From contig CAMDDA010000006.1 in the NCBI GenBank assembly GCA_945890755.1, positions 1-43,234 of the forward strand: DNA of 43,234 bases, read 5' to 3'. The notes beneath the pieces were generated by a model. That model was given only the letters and a program-made list of their open reading frames with translations, was not told the origin of the DNA and ran no database searches. Every line of letters starts with the position of its first letter. Position 1 is the first letter of the stretch. The position numbers and the translations under genes are program-made. This document shows, in pieces, positions 25,879 through 35,032 of this stretch. The stretch comes from Candidatus Kuenenia stuttgartensis (GTDB taxonomy: Bacteria > Planctomycetota > Planctomycetia > Pirellulales > UBA1268).

Positions 25879-26646
25879 TTAACCGGCGATCTCGGCCACC
25901 ACTGAATTCCGGGCCGCGGCCCGCCGGCGGCGCCGCCAGCCGGCGGCCAGGACGCCCGCCGCCCCGAGGCCGGCCAGAGCGATGCTCGACGGCTCGGGCA
26001 CAATTTGGAATGTGTAGGTTTCCACCGGGCTCTGCAGCGGTCCATAGGATGGATCGGAGTAGCTGGCCTGCATGTCGAACGTGTAGATGCCGGGAGCCGA
26101 GAAACCCCAGTTAAAGTGGGTATGGCCCGACGAGAGGCTAAAGCTTCCGGTTCCAACTGTTCCTCCGATCGCTGAGAGTCGGAGCGCATTGCCGGACGTA
26201 AAGAGGGCAAAATTGCCGGGGTTCGAACTGCCTGATGAGAGCAGCGTGAACGTCACAGCGCCGGCTCCCTCAGGAAAGCCCGCTCGCGCGACTCCGGCTT
26301 CGAGGACGCCCAGGTTGGCGGCAGCTTCGGTGTCAGCGGGAAGAATCCACGCATTGCTGCCAAGCAGCGTGGTGATGCTGCCTGGAAGGCCAGTCGTGCT
26401 TGTATATGCCGCGTTCTTCACTTGAAGAAGCACATCGGCAGGCTCGTAATGGCCGTCATCTGTGTGCACGCCGAGATGGAGCGTGGGCGTTTCAGCTTCG
26501 ACCTGCTCGTATTCTACCTCGAAGATATCGGCATGACCGCTTGAAAGTATTGTGACGGGGTCGGCCCACGCAGTAGCCGCTCCGAACGACGCCAGCACTG
26601 GGCCGAGCGAAAGGATGGCAAAACGGTGCATGTGCAGGCGGTTCAT
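25879..26646 (-). CDS. PEP-CTERM surface protein with a choice-of-anchor M type domain
   Basis: The 255-residue protein has a signal peptide (MNRLHMHRFAILSLGPVLASFGAATAWA). Its body carries GHADIFEVEYE and HTHFNWGFSAPGIYTFDMQASY, as in the surface-anchored TIGR03769/choice-of-anchor M repeat. A C-terminal PEP-CTERM tag follows: VPEPSSIALAGLGAAGVLAAGWRRRRR. PEP-CTERM proteins are sorted by exosortase to the envelope and often occur with exopolysaccharide loci. The start is the ATG at 26646, with AAGGAG nine bases upstream; the ORF-track start at 26724 overlaps the predicted promoter. No exosortase is in the window. Confidence 0.85.
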   Translation of the reverse strand: MNRLHMHRFAILSLGPVLASFGAATAWADPVTILSSGHADIFEVEYEQVEAETPTLHLGVHTDDGHYEPADVLLQVKNAAYTSTTGLPGSITTLLGSNAWILPADTEAAANLGVLEAGVARAGFPEGAGAVTFTLLSSGSSNPGNFALFTSGNALRLSAIGGTVGTGSFSLSSGHTHFNWGFSAPGIYTFDMQASYSDPSYGPLQSPVETYTFQIVPEPSSIALAGLGAAGVLAAGWRRRRRAAARNSVVAEIAG

Positions 26647-26708
26647 TCTAGGGCTCCTTGTTCGTGCTGATGCATTCAAGATGTAGGTGCAACTGACTTG
26701 CAGTACCG

Positions 26709-26737
26709 ATCTTAGTCGTGTCACTATTGCCCGTCAA
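26709..26737 (-). promoter_or_regulatory. Strong candidate sigma-70 promoter for the PEP-CTERM gene
   Basis: On the minus strand TTGACG (26737-26732), a 17-base spacer, then TAAGAT (26714-26709). The -35 matches five of six consensus bases and the spacing is ideal. The transcript would start about 55 bases before the ATG at 26646. It is the best promoter match I noticed in the window. Confidence 0.6.
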
Positions 26738-26775
26738 GCCAATTGGTCCTTGGCGTAGAAGCCGTTTCCCGTTCT

Positions 26776-27945
26776 CTACCGCGTCGCTTCCCCCCCGTTG
26801 CGACTGCCCATGCCCCACCACACCGCTCGGTCGACCTCGTCGGCAATGAACTCGACATGGCCGTCGGCAAAACAAACGTTCACGCCTCCGCGATGCTGGC
26901 TGCTGGGCGTGACCAGGTAATTGCCCACACCCTCGCCGTTGTAGACGTGGCCGTTGTAGCCATTCGGGGGAAACACATGCATGTAGGTATTTCCCAGCGG
27001 AGTCCAGCCGCTGATCCATGCCCGGCCCAAAAGGCGGGAGTACGAGGCGTCGGATCGCTTCTCGACGAACTCGATCCATGAGGCCAACGACTGACTGTTT
27101 CCGGTTCCGCCGCACCCAGATATCAACGAAGGAGGCGTGCTGCCGGCACGACCCTCATCAGGATCGCCACTGTCGAACTCATTGGCGGCGACAAGACTCA
27201 CAATGCGTCGTTCGGCCACGAGTGCTGTCTTCGAAAGTCCATCAGCGAAGTCCTTGAGCTTGATGGTCGAAGTCTGCCAGGAGGCTGTCGTCTGTCCTGG
27301 ATCAGGATTTTCCATAGGAATTGCGCCGTTGTGCTTTCCAAGTCCAGGACTCGGAATTGCCAAGGGCCCAGGAGAGATTCCCCTCGTACGCCGCGGCCAG
27401 CCGACATTCCCGGCATAACTTCCAGGAGCGGGCATGGCGGAACCGACATGCTGAGCGTGCTCAGATCGCTGGGTAAAGCTGTCTGACGGGCAGAGAAATG
27501 ACGGCACAAGGGTAGCCGCTGCCTTTGCATTCGGATGCGATGCTGAAATACGCATGGATGTTGCCGTCGGACGGTATCCACCCGTGCAGCCATCCATCAT
27601 GCCGATGTCGCGACGGATCGAATTGAAGAGTGGCGCATCATCAAAGTGCGGCAGGATTTCGACGAGGAAACTTGCAAAGCCCGGACCGCATCCGCCAGCG
27701 GTTGACGCCGCACCCGTTGAATGAACGGGCAGGCTCCCGCGGCAATCCGTATGGGTTTGAATGGCCAGACCGATCTGCTTGAGATTGTTGCTGCATTGCA
27801 TTCGACGCGCGGCTTCTCGAGCTGTTTGAACAGCGGGCAAGAGAATGCCGATGAGCGTGGCGATGATCGCGATCACCACGAGCAATTCCACGAGTGTGAA
27901 GCCACGATCGCGGGGCGCTCGAGCGGTGGGATGAAGTGACTGCAT
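26776..27945 (-). CDS. DUF1559 prepilin-like protein
   Basis: The 389-residue protein begins with a type IV prepilin/pseudopilin signal, [53 protein letters not shown] and the C-terminal FADGHVEFI motif of the DUF1559 family follow. These are very abundant in planctomycetes and are thought to be processed by prepilin peptidase and placed at the cell surface; their function is unknown. The ATG at 27945 is preferred over 28050 because it sits close before the prepilin signal. The PEP-CTERM gene downstream has its own promoter. Confidence 0.93.
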   Translation of the reverse strand: MQSLHPTARAPRDRGFTLVELLVVIAIIATLIGILLPAVQTAREAARRMQCSNNLKQIGLAIQTHTDCRGSLPVHSTGAASTAGGCGPGFASFLVEILPHFDDAPLFNSIRRDIGMMDGCTGGYRPTATSMRISASHPNAKAAATLVPSFLCPSDSFTQRSEHAQHVGSAMPAPGSYAGNVGWPRRTRGISPGPLAIPSPGLGKHNGAIPMENPDPGQTTASWQTSTIKLKDFADGLSKTALVAERRIVSLVAANEFDSGDPDEGRAGSTPPSLISGCGGTGNSQSLASWIEFVEKRSDASYSRLLGRAWISGWTPLGNTYMHVFPPNGYNGHVYNGEGVGNYLVTPSSQHRGGVNVCFADGHVEFIADEVDRAVWWGMGSRNGGEATR

Positions 27946-28004
27946 GACGGGGGCGGGGGTGGGGCGGGCGCGTCGAGTGATCTCGGTGCTGGAAAACCCA
28001 CGCC

Positions 28005-28038
28005 GCTGTTTCGCCAAACAGCCAGGCGCTGGAGCGCC
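28005..28038 (-). promoter_or_regulatory. Paired hairpins in the leader of the DUF1559 gene
   Basis: GCTGTTT-cgcc-AAACAGC (28005-28022) and GGCGCT-gg-AGCGCC (28025-28038) lie back to back, 60 to 95 bases before the DUF1559 ATG. They differ from families A to C. A third, imperfect stem (GGAGC...GCTCC, about 28097-28122) lies further out. They may be leader-RNA structures. The rest of the 27946-28338 gap shows no gene; the 122-residue ORF there overlaps these stems and looks like chance. Confidence 0.35.
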
Positions 28039-28338
28039 CGCCGAAGTCACGAAAATGATCGCGCGAAGAATTGATCCACCAGGCTCAGGAAGCCTCCGGA
28101 GCGCTGCCCAAAGGGGCGGCTCCGCACCGGAATCAAGACGCGCTCACGAGCAGTTCCTGAATCACACCGTTGATTGCCGGCGTCGTCGCCGAGTTTCTGC
28201 ATCAAAGTTGCATGTAGGGTAGGCGGCACCCCGAGGGGCGTCAAGCGTTGGGCACGCGAAATCGGAACCCACACGGAAACCCCGAAAAACCTGGTCCGCA
28301 GGCCGCCAGCCCGCGAAAAACCTGGGCGTTTGCCGGCC

Positions 28339-30225
28339 CTACGTCGTCGAAAGCAGCTCGACGTCGAAGACGAGCGTGGCGTTGGGCGGGATGTTCGGCG
28401 GACTCCCGTCCGCACCGTAGGCCAGGTTTGCCGGGATGATCAGCTGGCGACGGCCGCCGACCCGCATCGAGGCCAGACCCTCGGTCCAGCCGGCGATGAC
28501 GCGGTTCAGCTGGAACGAGGTCCCGTTGTTGCCGTCGAAGCGGGTGCCGTCGAGGAGGCGGCCCTCGTAGTTGACCCGCACCGTCGCCGTGCTGGTGGAA
28601 GGCTGGGCGCCATTGCCGACGGTGAGGTCGCGGTACTGCAGGCCGCTGGCCGTCGTGACCGTCGTCACGTTCGGTCGTCCGGCATCGCCCGACAACACGC
28701 CGCGAACATTGAACGGAGCCGCCGTCATGTCGCGCTGCAGCGACACGCCGTTGCCCGTCGTCGCATCCACGACGACGAACCGTCGCCAGGCCTCGGCGTT
28801 GCGAGCCGTTTGGGCCGCGATGACCGCATTCGCTCGGCCATCGCCATCGGTATCGACCGCTGCCACGGACACCGGCGCGTTGCGGCTGGCCAGATCGCCG
28901 AATGCGGTGAAGGTGGCGAGCTTCGCGTTGGCTGCCGTCGAGACGCCGCCGTCATACACCTCCACCACCGACGAGCCGCCGCGGCCCTGCGCCACGACGA
29001 TGTCGGGGATCGAATCCTTGTTCAGGCGGGCCGTGGTCACGGCATAACTGCCCGTGAACGTCTTCGTGAACGGCGAGACCGTGTCGAGCACCGGCACCGT
29101 GCTGCCGGACGCATCGCGGATCTGGATCGTCGGCGCGAGGCCGCGGGGACTGGCGACGACGATCTCAGCCTTGCCGTCGAGCTTCGTGGCATCGACGACC
29201 TTGCCGTCGGCAAACGTGCCAAAATCGGCGACCGCCAGCGAAACGCCCGCCGTGCCACCCGCGAAGGGCGTGAACGACCGGGACAGCGTCAGCGGTGTCG
29301 CGGCCGTCGGAGTCGATTCGTAGAGCTTCACCTCGCCATTGCCGATCGCCCGCGCCACGGCCAGATCGACGCGGCCGTCGCCCGTGAAGTCGCCCGCCGC
29401 CAGCACGAGACCGTGGCGATAGCCGGCGCCGAAGGGCTGGAGCGAGTAGCGGTCGTCGCGAACGAGCGTCACGCCGCCGTCGTCGGCCACCTTCTGGGTG
29501 AAGACCCTGATCTCGCCGACGTGGCCGCGGTTGGGGGTGGTGATCACCTCGAGCTTACCGTCGCCGTCGAGATCGCCGAGCACCGCCTGTACGCCCGTCT
29601 TGAGCTTCGTGTCGAACACGAGCTGCTCGGCAAGGGTGACGCCCGTCTCAGGATCGACGAGCTTCACCACCGGCGTGCTCGTGGGGCCGGCGGCGGCGGC
29701 GATCGCGAGCGAACGCGGCACGAACGCGTCGGTGTCGGTGGCCGTGAGATCGGTGCCGTCGAGCGAGACCTGCGCCGCGACTGCCAGCGGGCCCGTGGCG
29801 GTCGGGCTCACCGTGGCGAGAACCGTGAACGTGGCCTGTGCACCGGCGGGCAGCGTGATGTCAGTCTTGAGCGGGCCGGATCCCACGACGGGCCCGGTGC
29901 CGCCGCCCGCATAGGCCGCCGTCCAAGTGGCTTGCGTGATCGCAGCCGGGAGTGTCGTGGTGACGGCCGCCTTCGTCGCGGTGGCGTCGCCGTCGTTCGT
30001 GATCGTGAGCACGTAGGCCGTTTGCGAGCCGGGCAGATAATGGTCGAGTCCGTCCGTGAGGGTGATGCCCAGATCGGCCGCCATGAGGGCCCGCTGTTCG
30101 AGCGACTCGTGGCCCTGGATCCCCAGGCCGAGCGTCTCCCAGCGGCCGCCACGCAGCCGGCGGCCGCGGCCCCGCAGCCCGCGCGACTGGGCCTCGCGTC
30201 GCCGAAAGAGCGTCTTCAACGTCAT
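28339..30225 (-). CDS. Extracellular LEPR/VCBS-repeat protein ending in an FKBP-type prolyl isomerase
   Basis: The 628-residue protein starts with an Arg-rich stretch and [10 protein letters not shown] (42-51), a variant of the LEPR motif at the N-terminus of large planctomycete surface proteins. A DUF11/CARDB-like beta-sandwich follows (about 52-170, [22 protein letters not shown]). Then come FG-GAP/VCBS repeats with DxDGDG-type calcium loops ([39 protein letters not shown]). The last 104 residues (525-628) are an FKBP domain: [58 protein letters not shown]. It would be a secreted or surface protein with peptidyl-prolyl isomerase activity. An FKBP at the end of a VCBS protein is unusual. Confidence 0.85.
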   Translation of the reverse strand: MTLKTLFRRREAQSRGLRGRGRRLRGGRWETLGLGIQGHESLEQRALMAADLGITLTDGLDHYLPGSQTAYVLTITNDGDATATKAAVTTTLPAAITQATWTAAYAGGGTGPVVGSGPLKTDITLPAGAQATFTVLATVSPTATGPLAVAAQVSLDGTDLTATDTDAFVPRSLAIAAAAGPTSTPVVKLVDPETGVTLAEQLVFDTKLKTGVQAVLGDLDGDGKLEVITTPNRGHVGEIRVFTQKVADDGGVTLVRDDRYSLQPFGAGYRHGLVLAAGDFTGDGRVDLAVARAIGNGEVKLYESTPTAATPLTLSRSFTPFAGGTAGVSLAVADFGTFADGKVVDATKLDGKAEIVVASPRGLAPTIQIRDASGSTVPVLDTVSPFTKTFTGSYAVTTARLNKDSIPDIVVAQGRGGSSVVEVYDGGVSTAANAKLATFTAFGDLASRNAPVSVAAVDTDGDGRANAVIAAQTARNAEAWRRFVVVDATTGNGVSLQRDMTAAPFNVRGVLSGDAGRPNVTTVTTASGLQYRDLTVGNGAQPSTSTATVRVNYEGRLLDGTRFDGNNGTSFQLNRVIAGWTEGLASMRVGGRRQLIIPANLAYGADGSPPNIPPNATLVFDVELLSTT

Positions 30226-30396
30226 GGTTGCGGCCGTCCGGGGGAGATGAGTGTCTGTGGGGATAGTACGTCGCGGGGGGGCCGGATGGTTCGCGGGCCC
30301 CGCACAGTCAGCCCATTTTGGGTGTTTTCTCCTGTTTCGGCTGCGAGTTCAACGATTCTCATGCCCCCTGACGGTGGTGCCGAAGAAACAGGTCGT

Positions 30397-31443
30397 ATGG
30401 ATTGTTCCAAGCTGCTGCCGATCGCCTGCCTGCTCGTGGCCGTCGCCGGGATTCCGGGACGAGCCGTCGGGCAGTCTCCGCCGTCGGCCGACGCCCGTCG
30501 CTACGTCATCGCCGACGCGCTCTTTCTGCAGCGGAACAACGCCACCCGCGAACAGGCCCTCGTGGTGAATGCCACCGATACGAACGTGCCGGTGGTGACT
30601 GCGAACGGCCTCGACTCACAGATCGGCACAGGCGTCCGGCTGCTCTACGGCGACTACGGCTGCGACAGCCTCGGCTGGGAAGTCGGCTACACCGGCATCT
30701 ACGGCATGGACGTCGATCGCTGGTTCGAGAGCGATGGCGACATCCTCCAGGCCGGCGGAGAGCCCGGGTTCGCGGAAGCCACCGGCCTGATCGATGGCCA
30801 GCGGGCTGATGTGTCATACCGATCGCAGATCAACTCACTCGAAGCGAATACGGTCTTCAACTCGTTCGATGGCGGCCGCGATCGCCGGTCGCCCTATCCG
30901 TGGCAGCGGAGCCCCGGCTACGAAGGAGGCCACGTCGACTGGCTCCTGGGTGTCCGCTGGGCCGGCCTCGAGGAGGCGGCCCAGATGGCGATCACGCCAG
31001 GTGGCTATCCGACGGCCAACACCTACGACGTGCAGGCGAGCTCCAATCTCTTCGCGGCGCAGGTTGGCACCCGCGGCCGCTGGGCCTGGCAGAACTGGGC
31101 CTTCGAAGGCTGGATGAAGATCGGCCTCGCCGGCAGCGTGCTCTCGCAGTCGCAGTCGATGTTCGACCAGCTCGCGCCCGGGGACCCGTTCCGTTCGCCA
31201 CGGTCGAGCGATGACCTCGGCATGGGCATGATCGCCGACATGAATGCGTCGCTGATCTACCGCCTCACCGACACCTGGGGTCTGCGGCTCGGCTACAACC
31301 TGTTCTGGCTCACGGGAGTGGCCCTCGCCCCCGACTCCTGGGATCTCACGACGAACACCGGCCCCGACGCCGGCACGGAGATCCGCAGCACCGGCAGCGT
31401 GTTTCTCAACGGTGCGAATGTCGGCCTCGAGGCCCGCTGGTAG
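30397..31443 (+). CDS. BBP7 family outer-membrane beta-barrel protein
   Basis: The 348-residue protein has a signal peptide (MDCSKLLPIACLLVAVAGIPGRAVGQS). Alternating aromatic and glycine-rich strands typical of planctomycete BBP7 (DUF1551) porin-like barrels follow: YVIADALFLQRNN, GTGVRLLYGDYGCDSLGWEVGYTGIYG, LLGVRWAGLEE. It ends with strand-like NGANVGLEARW and a terminal aromatic, as in outer-membrane barrels. The start at 30397 leaves a short signal peptide; 30361 is an in-frame alternative. The 1089-residue ORF of the track is mostly antisense shadow of the FKBP fusion gene. Its TAG stop is the first three bases of a family A repeat. Confidence 0.85.
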   Translation: MDCSKLLPIACLLVAVAGIPGRAVGQSPPSADARRYVIADALFLQRNNATREQALVVNATDTNVPVVTANGLDSQIGTGVRLLYGDYGCDSLGWEVGYTGIYGMDVDRWFESDGDILQAGGEPGFAEATGLIDGQRADVSYRSQINSLEANTVFNSFDGGRDRRSPYPWQRSPGYEGGHVDWLLGVRWAGLEEAAQMAITPGGYPTANTYDVQASSNLFAAQVGTRGRWAWQNWAFEGWMKIGLAGSVLSQSQSMFDQLAPGDPFRSPRSSDDLGMGMIADMNASLIYRLTDTWGLRLGYNLFWLTGVALAPDSWDLTTNTGPDAGTEIRSTGSVFLNGANVGLEARW

Positions 31444-31557
31444 GCCCGTTGCTCCGCCCCTCGTAGGCCCGTTGCTCCGCCCCTCGTAGGCCCGTTGCTC
31501 CGCCCCTCGTAGGCCCGTTGCTCCGCAACGGGCAGCCCGTCACGGCGTGACGGGGAT
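31441..31557. repeat. Family A array: three 23-bp truncated units plus one full copy
   Basis: TAGGCCCGTTGCTCCGCCCCTCG repeats at 31441, 31464 and 31487, and a near-complete element TAGGCCCGTTGCTCCGCAACGGGCAGCCCGTCACGGCGTGACGGGG begins at 31510. The first TAG is the stop codon of the BBP7 gene. The truncated units keep the left half-stem only. Confidence 0.92.
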
Positions 31558-31609
31558 ACGCTAGGCAGTGCCGACGCCACTGATCCGTGCGACCCCCTGG
31601 AGTGATCCG

Positions 31610-33166
31610 ATGCCCCGTCATCTCGTGCTCGTGCTCGGCGACCAACTCGACCGTGCGGGGGCCGCATTCGACGGTTTCGACCGGCAGCGGGACAGCGTCT
31701 GGATGGCCGAAGTGGCCGAGGAGTCGACCCACGTCTGGACCCACAAGGCCCGGATCGCCGTCTTTCTGGCCGCGATGCGGCACTTTCGCGACACGCTCGC
31801 TGGCGAGGGCATCGACGTCGACTACACCGAACTCGCCGCCAAGCCGCAGGCGAAGGAGCCGGGCACGCTGGCGGCGGCGCTGACCGCGAGCCTCGCCGCA
31901 CTGCGGAAGAAGAAGCAGGGGCCGGAGAAGCTGGTCGTCGTCGAGCCGGGCGAGTGGCGGGTGCAGGCGGCGCTCACGGCCGCGGCCGCTGCTGCCGGGG
32001 TGCCGCTCGAGATTCGTCCCGACCGCCACTTCTTCTCGTCGCGGGACGACTTCGCGGCGCATGCCCAGGGCCGCAAGCAGCTGCGGCTCGAATACTTCTA
32101 TCGGCCGCTGCGAGAGAAGTTCGGCGTGTTGATGGACGACGGCGAGCCGGCCGGCGGCCAGTGGAATTTCGACGCCGAGAATCGCGGCGCGTTCGGGAAG
32201 GCCGGGCCGGGCGTGCTGCCGCCGCCGGTGCGGTTTTCGCCCGACGCGATCACCCGCGGCGTGATCGACCTCGTGAGCCGGCGGTTCGCGAGCCATCCCG
32301 GTGACCTCGCCGACTTCGACTGGCCCGTGACGCCCGCCGACGCGCGGGCCGCGCTCGACGACTTCCTGGCCCATCGGCTCGCCAGCTTCGGCCGCTATCA
32401 AGATGCGATCTGGACGGGCGAGCCGTGGCTCTACCACTCCCGGCTCTCCCAGGCGATGAACATGAAGCTGCTCGATCCGCGGGACGTGATCGCGGGAGCC
32501 GAGCGGGCGTGGCGTGCGGGGAAGGCGCCGCTGGAGGCGACGGAAGGCTTCATTCGCCAGGTGCTCGGCTGGCGGGAATATGTCCGCGGCATCTACTGGC
32601 ACTTCATGCCCGAGTATCTCGACCGCAACGCGCTCGGCGCCGAGCAGCCGCTGCCGGCCTTCTACTGGACCGCGGCCACGGAGATGAACTGCCTCAAGGA
32701 CGCACTCGGCCAGACGCTCCGCCACGGCTACGCCCACCACATCCAGCGGCTGATGGTCACGGGCCTGTTTGCGATGCTGCTCGGCGTGAAGCCGCAGGAC
32801 GTACACCGCTGGTATCTGGCCGTCTATGTGGATGCGGTCGAGTGGGTCGAGCTGCCCAACACGCTCGGCATGAGCCAGTTCGGCGATGGCGGCGTGATGG
32901 CGTCGAAGCCGTATTGCGCGACCGGGGCCTACATCGATCGCATGAGCAACGCCTGCAAGGGCTGCCGCTACGATCCGAAGCGGGCCACCGGCCCGGAGGC
33001 CTGTCCGTTCACGACGCTCTATTGGGACTTCCTCACGCGGCACGAGAAGCTGCTGGCGAAGAACCAGCGGATGACGATGCAGCTCAAGAATCTTGGCCGC
33101 AAGGATGCGGGCGAGCTGCGCACGATCCGCCGGCAGGCGGATGAGCTGCGGAACGGGCTGGGGTGA
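31610..33166 (+). CDS. Iron-sulfur (6-4) photolyase, FeS-BCP/PhrB type
   Basis: The 518-residue protein matches the bacterial cryptochrome/photolyase group that carries a [4Fe-4S] cluster. Ligand candidates are C361, C449, C452 and C465. Their spacing (88, 3, 13) equals that of Agrobacterium PhrB (C350, C438, C441, C454). H376-H377 in YAHHIQRLMV sits 16 residues past C361, as H366 does in PhrB. The N-terminal LVLVLGDQLD and the FAD-binding region VLGWREYVRG fit. Such enzymes repair (6-4) photoproducts using blue light, FAD and often a lumazine antenna. The start at 31610 has GGAG seven bases upstream. Confidence 0.92.
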   Translation: MPRHLVLVLGDQLDRAGAAFDGFDRQRDSVWMAEVAEESTHVWTHKARIAVFLAAMRHFRDTLAGEGIDVDYTELAAKPQAKEPGTLAAALTASLAALRKKKQGPEKLVVVEPGEWRVQAALTAAAAAAGVPLEIRPDRHFFSSRDDFAAHAQGRKQLRLEYFYRPLREKFGVLMDDGEPAGGQWNFDAENRGAFGKAGPGVLPPPVRFSPDAITRGVIDLVSRRFASHPGDLADFDWPVTPADARAALDDFLAHRLASFGRYQDAIWTGEPWLYHSRLSQAMNMKLLDPRDVIAGAERAWRAGKAPLEATEGFIRQVLGWREYVRGIYWHFMPEYLDRNALGAEQPLPAFYWTAATEMNCLKDALGQTLRHGYAHHIQRLMVTGLFAMLLGVKPQDVHRWYLAVYVDAVEWVELPNTLGMSQFGDGGVMASKPYCATGAYIDRMSNACKGCRYDPKRATGPEACPFTTLYWDFLTRHEKLLAKNQRMTMQLKNLGRKDAGELRTIRRQADELRNGLG

Positions 33167-33199
33167 GAATCAGTTGCGGCGGTCGGGCTGACGCCCGAT

Positions 33200-33307
33200 A
33201 TCCCCCGGCTCGCGCCTGGGGGCTTTTATGAGGAGTATCCCCCGGCTCGCGCCTGGGGGCTTCCTTCGACTCTCGGCATAGAAGCCCCCATGCGCAAGCA
33301 GGGGGAT
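33200..33307. repeat. Family B repeats, two direct and one inverted copy
   Basis: ATCCCCCGGCTCGCGCCTGGGGGCTTTTATG (33200-33230) and ATCCCCCGGCTCGCGCCTGGGGGCTT (33237-33262) are direct copies. CATAGAAGCCCCCATGCGCAAGCAGGGGGAT (33277-33307) is an inverted variant with compensating changes in the stem. They fill the convergent gap between the photolyase and the Ala/Pro-rich gene. Confidence 0.88.
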
Positions 33308-33344
33308 CATGCGGCCACCAACACGCGTACCGTCCACCCAACGC

Positions 33345-33857
33345 CTACGGCGTCGGCAGCAGCTCGATCGGCGCGGCCGGCGTCGGCTGTCGTCCGCCCG
33401 GCACGAGCACGCTCTTCGTGCCGTCTGCCGCCGGGTCGTCGTCGAGCGTCCACGCGCCGGTGGGCGTGGCGGTCTTCGTCGCCGGTGCCGTGCCGGCTGC
33501 CTGCTGCACACCGCTGGCGGACGGCGGCTGCGCGGGCTTTGCGGCGGCAGTGGCCGCAGGCTGCGGTGCTGCTGCAACCGGCTGCGCGGCGGCCCGTGGC
33601 CCAGGAGCAGCAGTCTTCGCGGCCGTCTGTGGCACGGCCGGGCTCGCCGGCGTTCGCACGACCGCGGGCCGGCGCGGCGGCACGGGCGCGGCGGGCAGCG
33701 TGAGCGTCGAGCCCGGGGGCAGGATGCGGGCCAGGCGGCGGGCGGCGATCCGGTCACGGGGCAGGGCCGAGGCGGTATCGGGCAGCGATACGAGCGTCGC
33801 AGCGGCGGCCGCGAGAAGTCCACGAATCACGAAACCGGAGGCGAGACGAGGCAGCAT
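33345..33857 (-). CDS. Exported Ala/Pro-rich protein of unknown function
   Basis: The 170-residue product has a signal peptide (MLPRLASGFVIRGLLAAAAATLVSLPDTASA). It then has a low-complexity Ala/Pro/Thr-rich body (PRRPAVVRTPASPAVPQTAAKTAAPG) and the C-terminal AWTLDDDPAADGTKSVLVPGG. No domain is recognised; it may be a periplasmic or envelope linker protein. The start is the ATG at 33857: GGGAG lies six bases upstream of it but abuts the earlier ATG at 33863, which therefore cannot be the start. The gene is divergent from cysD. Confidence 0.6.
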   Translation of the reverse strand: MLPRLASGFVIRGLLAAAAATLVSLPDTASALPRDRIAARRLARILPPGSTLTLPAAPVPPRRPAVVRTPASPAVPQTAAKTAAPGPRAAAQPVAAAPQPAATAAAKPAQPPSASGVQQAAGTAPATKTATPTGAWTLDDDPAADGTKSVLVPGGRQPTPAAPIELLPTP

Positions 33858-33965
33858 GGGCATCTCCCGTGGGAAAGTGGTCGAGGCATTATCACCGCTC
33901 TCCCTGAAATTCGCGAGAGGTTTCCCGCGGCTGTGAATCACTCCCTGCCGCGTCCACGGTTTCGA

Positions 33966-33995
33966 TTGCCGCGGGCGAGCCGTTTGCCCTACAGT
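33966..33995 (+). promoter_or_regulatory. Candidate sigma-70 promoter for cysD
   Basis: TTGCCG (33966-33971), 18 bases, TACAGT (33990-33995); four of six matches in each box. It would place the transcript start near 34002. That excludes the ORF-track start at 33994 and supports the ATG at 34030. Confidence 0.45.
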
Positions 33996-34029
33996 GGCGG
34001 AAATCCTCTCATTTTCACCGGATTGCCCG

Positions 34030-34941
34030 ATGACGTCCTACACGCTCACACACCTGCGCCAGCTCGAAGCCGAGAGCATCCACATCATCCGTGAGGTGGC
34101 GGCCGAGTTCGAGAACCCGGTCATGCTCTATTCGATCGGGAAAGACTCGGCGGTGATGGTGCGGCTCGCGGAGAAGGCCTTCTATCCCGCGAAGCCCCCC
34201 TTCCCGTTGATGCACATCGACACGACCTGGAAGTTCCGCGAGATGTACGACCTCCGCGACAACTACGTCGCGAAGGAGCTGGGCTTCAAGCTGCTCGTCT
34301 ACACGAACGAAGAGGGGCGGAAGCAGGGCATCAACCCGATCACGCACGGCAGCAAGGTGCACACCGACGTGATGAAGACGCAGGCCCTGCGGCAGGCGCT
34401 CGACAAGTATCGGTTCGACGCCGCCTTCGGCGGGGCTCGACGCGACGAGGAGAAATCCCGGGCGAAGGAGCGGGTGTTCTCGTTCCGCGACGAGTTTCAC
34501 CGCTGGGACCCGAAGAACCAGCGGCCCGAGCTCTGGAACCTCTACAACACGAAGGTGCGGAAGAACGAGAGCATCCGCGTGTTCCCGCTCTCCAACTGGA
34601 CCGAGCTCGACGTCTGGCAATACATCCACCTCGAGAAGATCCCGATCGTGCCGCTCTACTTCGCGAAGGAGCGGCCGATCGTGTGGCGCGACGGCGTGAT
34701 GATCATGCGGGACGACGACCGGCTGCCGCTCGAGCCGGGCGAGGTGCCCGAGATGCGACGGGTGCGGTTCCGCACGCTCGGCTGCTATCCGCTCTCAGGC
34801 GCCGTCGATTCGACGGCCACCACCCTCCCCGAGATCATCCAAGAGATGCTCCTGACGACGTTCTCGGAGCGGCAGGGGCGGCTCATCGATTCCGACGAGG
34901 CCGGCAGCATGGAAAAGAAGAAACGGGAGGGGTATTTCTGA
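34030..34941 (+). CDS. cysD: Sulfate adenylyltransferase subunit 2 (CysD)
   Basis: The 303-residue protein is CysD. It has the PP-loop variant [69 protein letters not shown] and the C-terminal [21 protein letters not shown]. With CysN it forms ATP sulfurylase, making adenosine phosphosulfate (APS) from sulfate and ATP in the cytoplasm. The start is the ATG at 34030, giving the family's usual N-terminus ([19 protein letters not shown]). cysNC follows after 91 bases. Confidence 0.97.
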   Translation: MTSYTLTHLRQLEAESIHIIREVAAEFENPVMLYSIGKDSAVMVRLAEKAFYPAKPPFPLMHIDTTWKFREMYDLRDNYVAKELGFKLLVYTNEEGRKQGINPITHGSKVHTDVMKTQALRQALDKYRFDAAFGGARRDEEKSRAKERVFSFRDEFHRWDPKNQRPELWNLYNTKVRKNESIRVFPLSNWTELDVWQYIHLEKIPIVPLYFAKERPIVWRDGVMIMRDDDRLPLEPGEVPEMRRVRFRTLGCYPLSGAVDSTATTLPEIIQEMLLTTFSERQGRLIDSDEAGSMEKKKREGYF

Positions 34942-35032
34942 AGCGGCCTCGTCTCCCGCCGTTGCAGCGGACCTGCGGCCGCTGAACGGCACATGCGGCT
35001 GAAAAGCGGAAGGCCACCAGGATTTTCAAGAC

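Noticed and set aside
28047-28415. 122-residue minus-strand ORF between DUF1559 and the FKBP fusion
   Set aside because: Overlaps the FKBP coding end and leader hairpins; low-complexity and no ribosome site.
28174-30396. Long open stretch (over 700 codons) antisense to the FKBP fusion gene, joined to BBP7 in the ORF track
   Set aside because: Arg/His-rich shadow translation of a high-GC gene; no domain, and the real signal peptide of BBP7 begins at 30397.
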